Below, one piece after another: positions 31,463-33,079 of a DNA stretch of 33,079 bases. The notes beneath the pieces are model-generated. The model saw only the letters and a program-made list of their open reading frames with translations. It searched no databases and was not told the origin of the DNA. The translations under genes were made by a program, and so were the position numbers. The first letter of the stretch is position 1. Every line of letters starts with the position of its first letter. Origin of the DNA: UBA60 sp964587885 (GTDB taxonomy: Archaea; Thermoplasmatota; Poseidoniia; Poseidoniales; Poseidoniaceae); contig CAZPME010000024.1 in NCBI GenBank assembly GCA_964587885.1, forward strand, positions 1 through 33,079, given 5' to 3'.

Positions 31463-32548
31463 TTATACCGCTTCATGGCGAGCAATTTGACGAGAGATGA
31501 GTAAGGTATCCTGGCCGCTCAATGAAAGTCGCCAATTTGGACGCTTAGCAAGACTGGCTGCTTCGACCAGTTCGGATGAGCGTAATTCAGTAAGGTGGTG
31601 GCTGAGTAATTGGCGGGAAATCGCCAACTTGGCGCGGATTTCTTTTCCAGTCAAGCCAAGATTTCCTGACTCAGCCAAAGTTTCTAGAATTGCTAAACGG
31701 GTGCCGGCGATTGGATTTTTGATACGTTTTGCTTCTTCTTCACTCAGTGTTGCAACCGCGTAACGACGCAATTTCCCATCTCGCCATGAGATGATCTGGC
31801 CGCTGCTTTCAAGCACTTGTAAATGGTAAGCTGTAACCCCATTGGCCAATCCAAGGGCGTCACGTAGAGCAGAGAAATGGATGCCGGTATTTGCTTCTAA
31901 ATATCCAAGAAGTCGCCCGCGCGTCATCATGTCTTCACGATTTTTCTTGCGTGCGGCCAACACTGGAGTGAAAATACCTACTAACAAGGCGATGCGGAAT
32001 ACTTCAGCATAAATCGCCCCTATGGCAAATGACGCAAGAGTTATTCCTCCCCCTGCAAGCAACCCTTCGGCAATACTGACATCTGTAGATGAAGTGTCAT
32101 CACTACCCCCCCCTGCTGTATCTTCAGTCATTTTTAGGTCCGAAAATTCCTGGTTGGGTGGTGCTTGGGAAGCTTCTTGGTTTTCATCATCGCTGGAAGC
32201 GCCTTGGCCTTGCTGGTCTGATTGAGTGGCCCCTTCATCTGAGTCTTCATTGGTAGATTCCGAGTCTGCGGCAGAAGTTCCTTCTTCTGTTGAATCTGAA
32301 TCATTGCTATCACTACTACCATTGCTATCATTGTTATCATTGCTATCATTACTCGATTGGCTGTTGTTGTTAGTATTATCAAGAGTGTCAATTTCAGAGG
32401 TATTGTTGATGTTATTTTCACCTGTTATGTCGGCGTCAGCAGATGAGGCTATTTTTGTTTGGGCATCATTGTAGGAAAGCGCGCCCCCCCAGCAAATAGC
32501 TGTGACCGCAAACACGGCCAAAACCCGGATGGTAACCGCTCCGTTCAC
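31463..32548 (-). CDS. Transmembrane regulator with two winged-helix domains and long external linker
   Basis: A 361-aa protein, GTG start at 32548 (TATA-like ataatag about 23 bases upstream, no ribosome site). Residues 5-25 are a signal peptide or first span. Residues 30-155 are a disordered Ser/Asn/Asp/Glu/Gln-rich region, presumably outside the cell. Residues 160-198 hold one or two membrane spans (GITLASFAIGAIYAEVFRIALLVGIFTPVL), then a basic turn (ARKKNRED). Two winged-helix domains follow, about 207-265 (LGYLEANTGIHFSALRDALG, then TAYHLQVLESSG) and 278-350 (LAILETLAESGNLGLTGKEI, then LLSHHLTELRSSELV), like tandem ArsR/MarR-type modules. Likely a one-component membrane regulator that binds DNA directly. 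Target genes are unknown; the propeller lipoprotein downstream is a candidate. Confidence 0.82.
   Translation of the reverse strand: MNGAVTIRVLAVFAVTAICWGGALSYNDAQTKIASSADADITGENNINNTSEIDTLDNTNNNSQSSNDSNDNNDSNGSSDSNDSDSTEEGTSAADSESTNEDSDEGATQSDQQGQGASSDDENQEASQAPPNQEFSDLKMTEDTAGGGSDDTSSTDVSIAEGLLAGGGITLASFAIGAIYAEVFRIALLVGIFTPVLAARKKNREDMMTRGRLLGYLEANTGIHFSALRDALGLANGVTAYHLQVLESSGQIISWRDGKLRRYAVATLSEEEAKRIKNPIAGTRLAILETLAESGNLGLTGKEIRAKLAISRQLLSHHLTELRSSELVEAASLAKRPNWRLSLSGQDTLLISRQIARHEAV
32300..32362. repeat. Microsatellite-like repeat encoding Ser-Asn-Asp runs
   Basis: Imperfect 9-base units of the type attgctatc and attgttatc repeat through this stretch within the regulator gene and encode the SND-rich disordered linker. 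Confidence 0.7.
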
Positions 32549-32613
32549 AACTATCGGTTATCTACAACTATTATGAGGGGCGTGGTAAATTGATTTTACA
32601 TTCTCAATTGACA

Positions 32614-33079
32614 TTAGTCTTCCCATTTTTCCCAACTTTCTTCTTCAGGGCGGCGATACCACCATTGCTTCTTTTCGTCTTCCCACCACTCAATACCTTC
32701 CTCATCGACTCGATATGAATCATCTTTGAGTTCGTCGGCTACTGCTTTTTGCCATAGGGATTTGCTCTTTGAGCGAGCCTGGTTGCCTTTTTCCTTAGTT
32801 TCGGATGAATGGGCTGCTTCGGATTCATCACTAAATGTAGATTGCATCATTTCAACCTCTTCAACTAGGATGCTATATTGGACTTGGGTGAGTTTTTCTT
32901 CAGCTACTGATTTACGTAGTAGGGATTGGAGTTCGCGAAGTTGACTTTCGCTCTCGACACTTCGTATCAGTTTTTGTAAGCGTTTTAGGTGCGCGCGTTT
33001 TCGTTTCTGTACCATTATTGTAAGGCCAACACCAATTATTGGAACAAATATAGCCAATATCAAACCGATCGCATCAAGG
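32614..33079 (-). CDS. Membrane-anchored coiled-coil protein with Trp-rich tail, N-terminus outside window
   Basis: The frame is open to the right edge, so the N-terminus is missing (visible residues begin LDAIGLILAIFVPIIG). A transmembrane segment leads into a basic stop-transfer stretch (VQKRKRAHLKRLQKL), then a charged coiled coil (SESQLRELQSLLRKS...), a Ser/Lys linker, and an aromatic acidic C-terminus: GIEWWEDEKKQWWYRRPEEE and ESWEKWED. The short W-W-rich end with D/E resembles small beta-strand motifs seen repeatedly in this type of archaeon, but I cannot name a domain. The soluble part probably faces the cytoplasm. It precedes the winged-helix gene on the same strand by 65 bases, with a separate promoter likely. 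Confidence 0.78.
   Translation of the reverse strand, partial: LDAIGLILAIFVPIIGVGLTIMVQKRKRAHLKRLQKLIRSVESESQLRELQSLLRKSVAEEKLTQVQYSILVEEVEMMQSTFSDESEAAHSSETKEKGNQARSKSKSLWQKAVADELKDDSYRVDEEGIEWWEDEKKQWWYRRPEEESWEKWED

Noticed and set aside
1..33079. Mobile elements, prophage or defence island
   Set aside because: No transposase, integrase, nuclease-methylase pair, phage structural gene or terminal repeat was found; gene content is mostly housekeeping.

Overview
The window looks like a chromosomal segment of a Marine Group II-like archaeon (Poseidoniales or a close relative in Thermoplasmatota). Archaeal markers are an archaeal DnaG primase with a central Toprim domain, a group II chaperonin (thermosome) subunit, an Lrp/AsnC regulator, an ATPase-KH protein of the COG1855 type, an ArsA/Get3-type ATPase and a tRNA-Cys with a TATA box about 27 bases upstream. 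Bacterial-type purN and purH, a class I aminotransferase, an enolase, and secreted proteins with acidic, Ca2+-binding or beta-propeller domains fit a heterotrophic surface-ocean archaeon. The assignment rests on gene content only; no 16S rRNA or ribosomal protein gene is present. No insertion sequence, prophage, integrase or CRISPR array was seen.

Layout. 1-2.8 kb: a secreted DxDxDG-repeat protein running off the left edge, a 430-base gene-free stretch with two covarying hairpins, a 72-aa protein that closely resembles ubiquitin and ends in Gly-Gly-Asn, a divergent GNAT acetyltransferase and a two-pass membrane protein. 2.8-8.3 kb: tRNA-Cys, aminotransferase, sugar dehydrogenase-like propeller, enolase, Lrp regulator, an unknown protein and a peroxiredoxin-like protein. 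8.4-16.4 kb: a membrane-anchored TPR protein, a divergent 930-aa coiled-coil protein with repeated modules, a proline-rich membrane protein and dnaG. 16.6-18.6 kb: a tight operon of a TerB-like protein, two unknown proteins and mobA. 18.5-23.1 kb: ArsA-like ATPase, purN, DUF454 protein, VOC protein, purH. 23.2-28.8 kb: a divergent thermosome subunit, three small membrane proteins, the ATPase-KH protein lacking its usual PIN domain and a GT-A glycosyltransferase. 28.9-33.1 kb: a propeller lipoprotein, a membrane-spanning winged-helix regulator and a membrane protein cut by the right edge.

Most genes form short operons or stand alone, and convergent neighbours often overlap by 4-24 bases. PurN and PurH carry out two formyl-tetrahydrofolate-dependent steps of purine synthesis and enolase is glycolytic. 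DnaG and the ATPase-KH protein are linked in the literature to nucleic-acid handling. The best candidates for something undescribed are the ubiquitin-like protein with its unusual 5' region, the modular coiled-coil protein beside the TPR, proline-rich and DnaG genes, the TerB-like operon, and the transmembrane winged-helix regulator next to a propeller lipoprotein. All functional calls come from reading motifs by eye; no database search was run.
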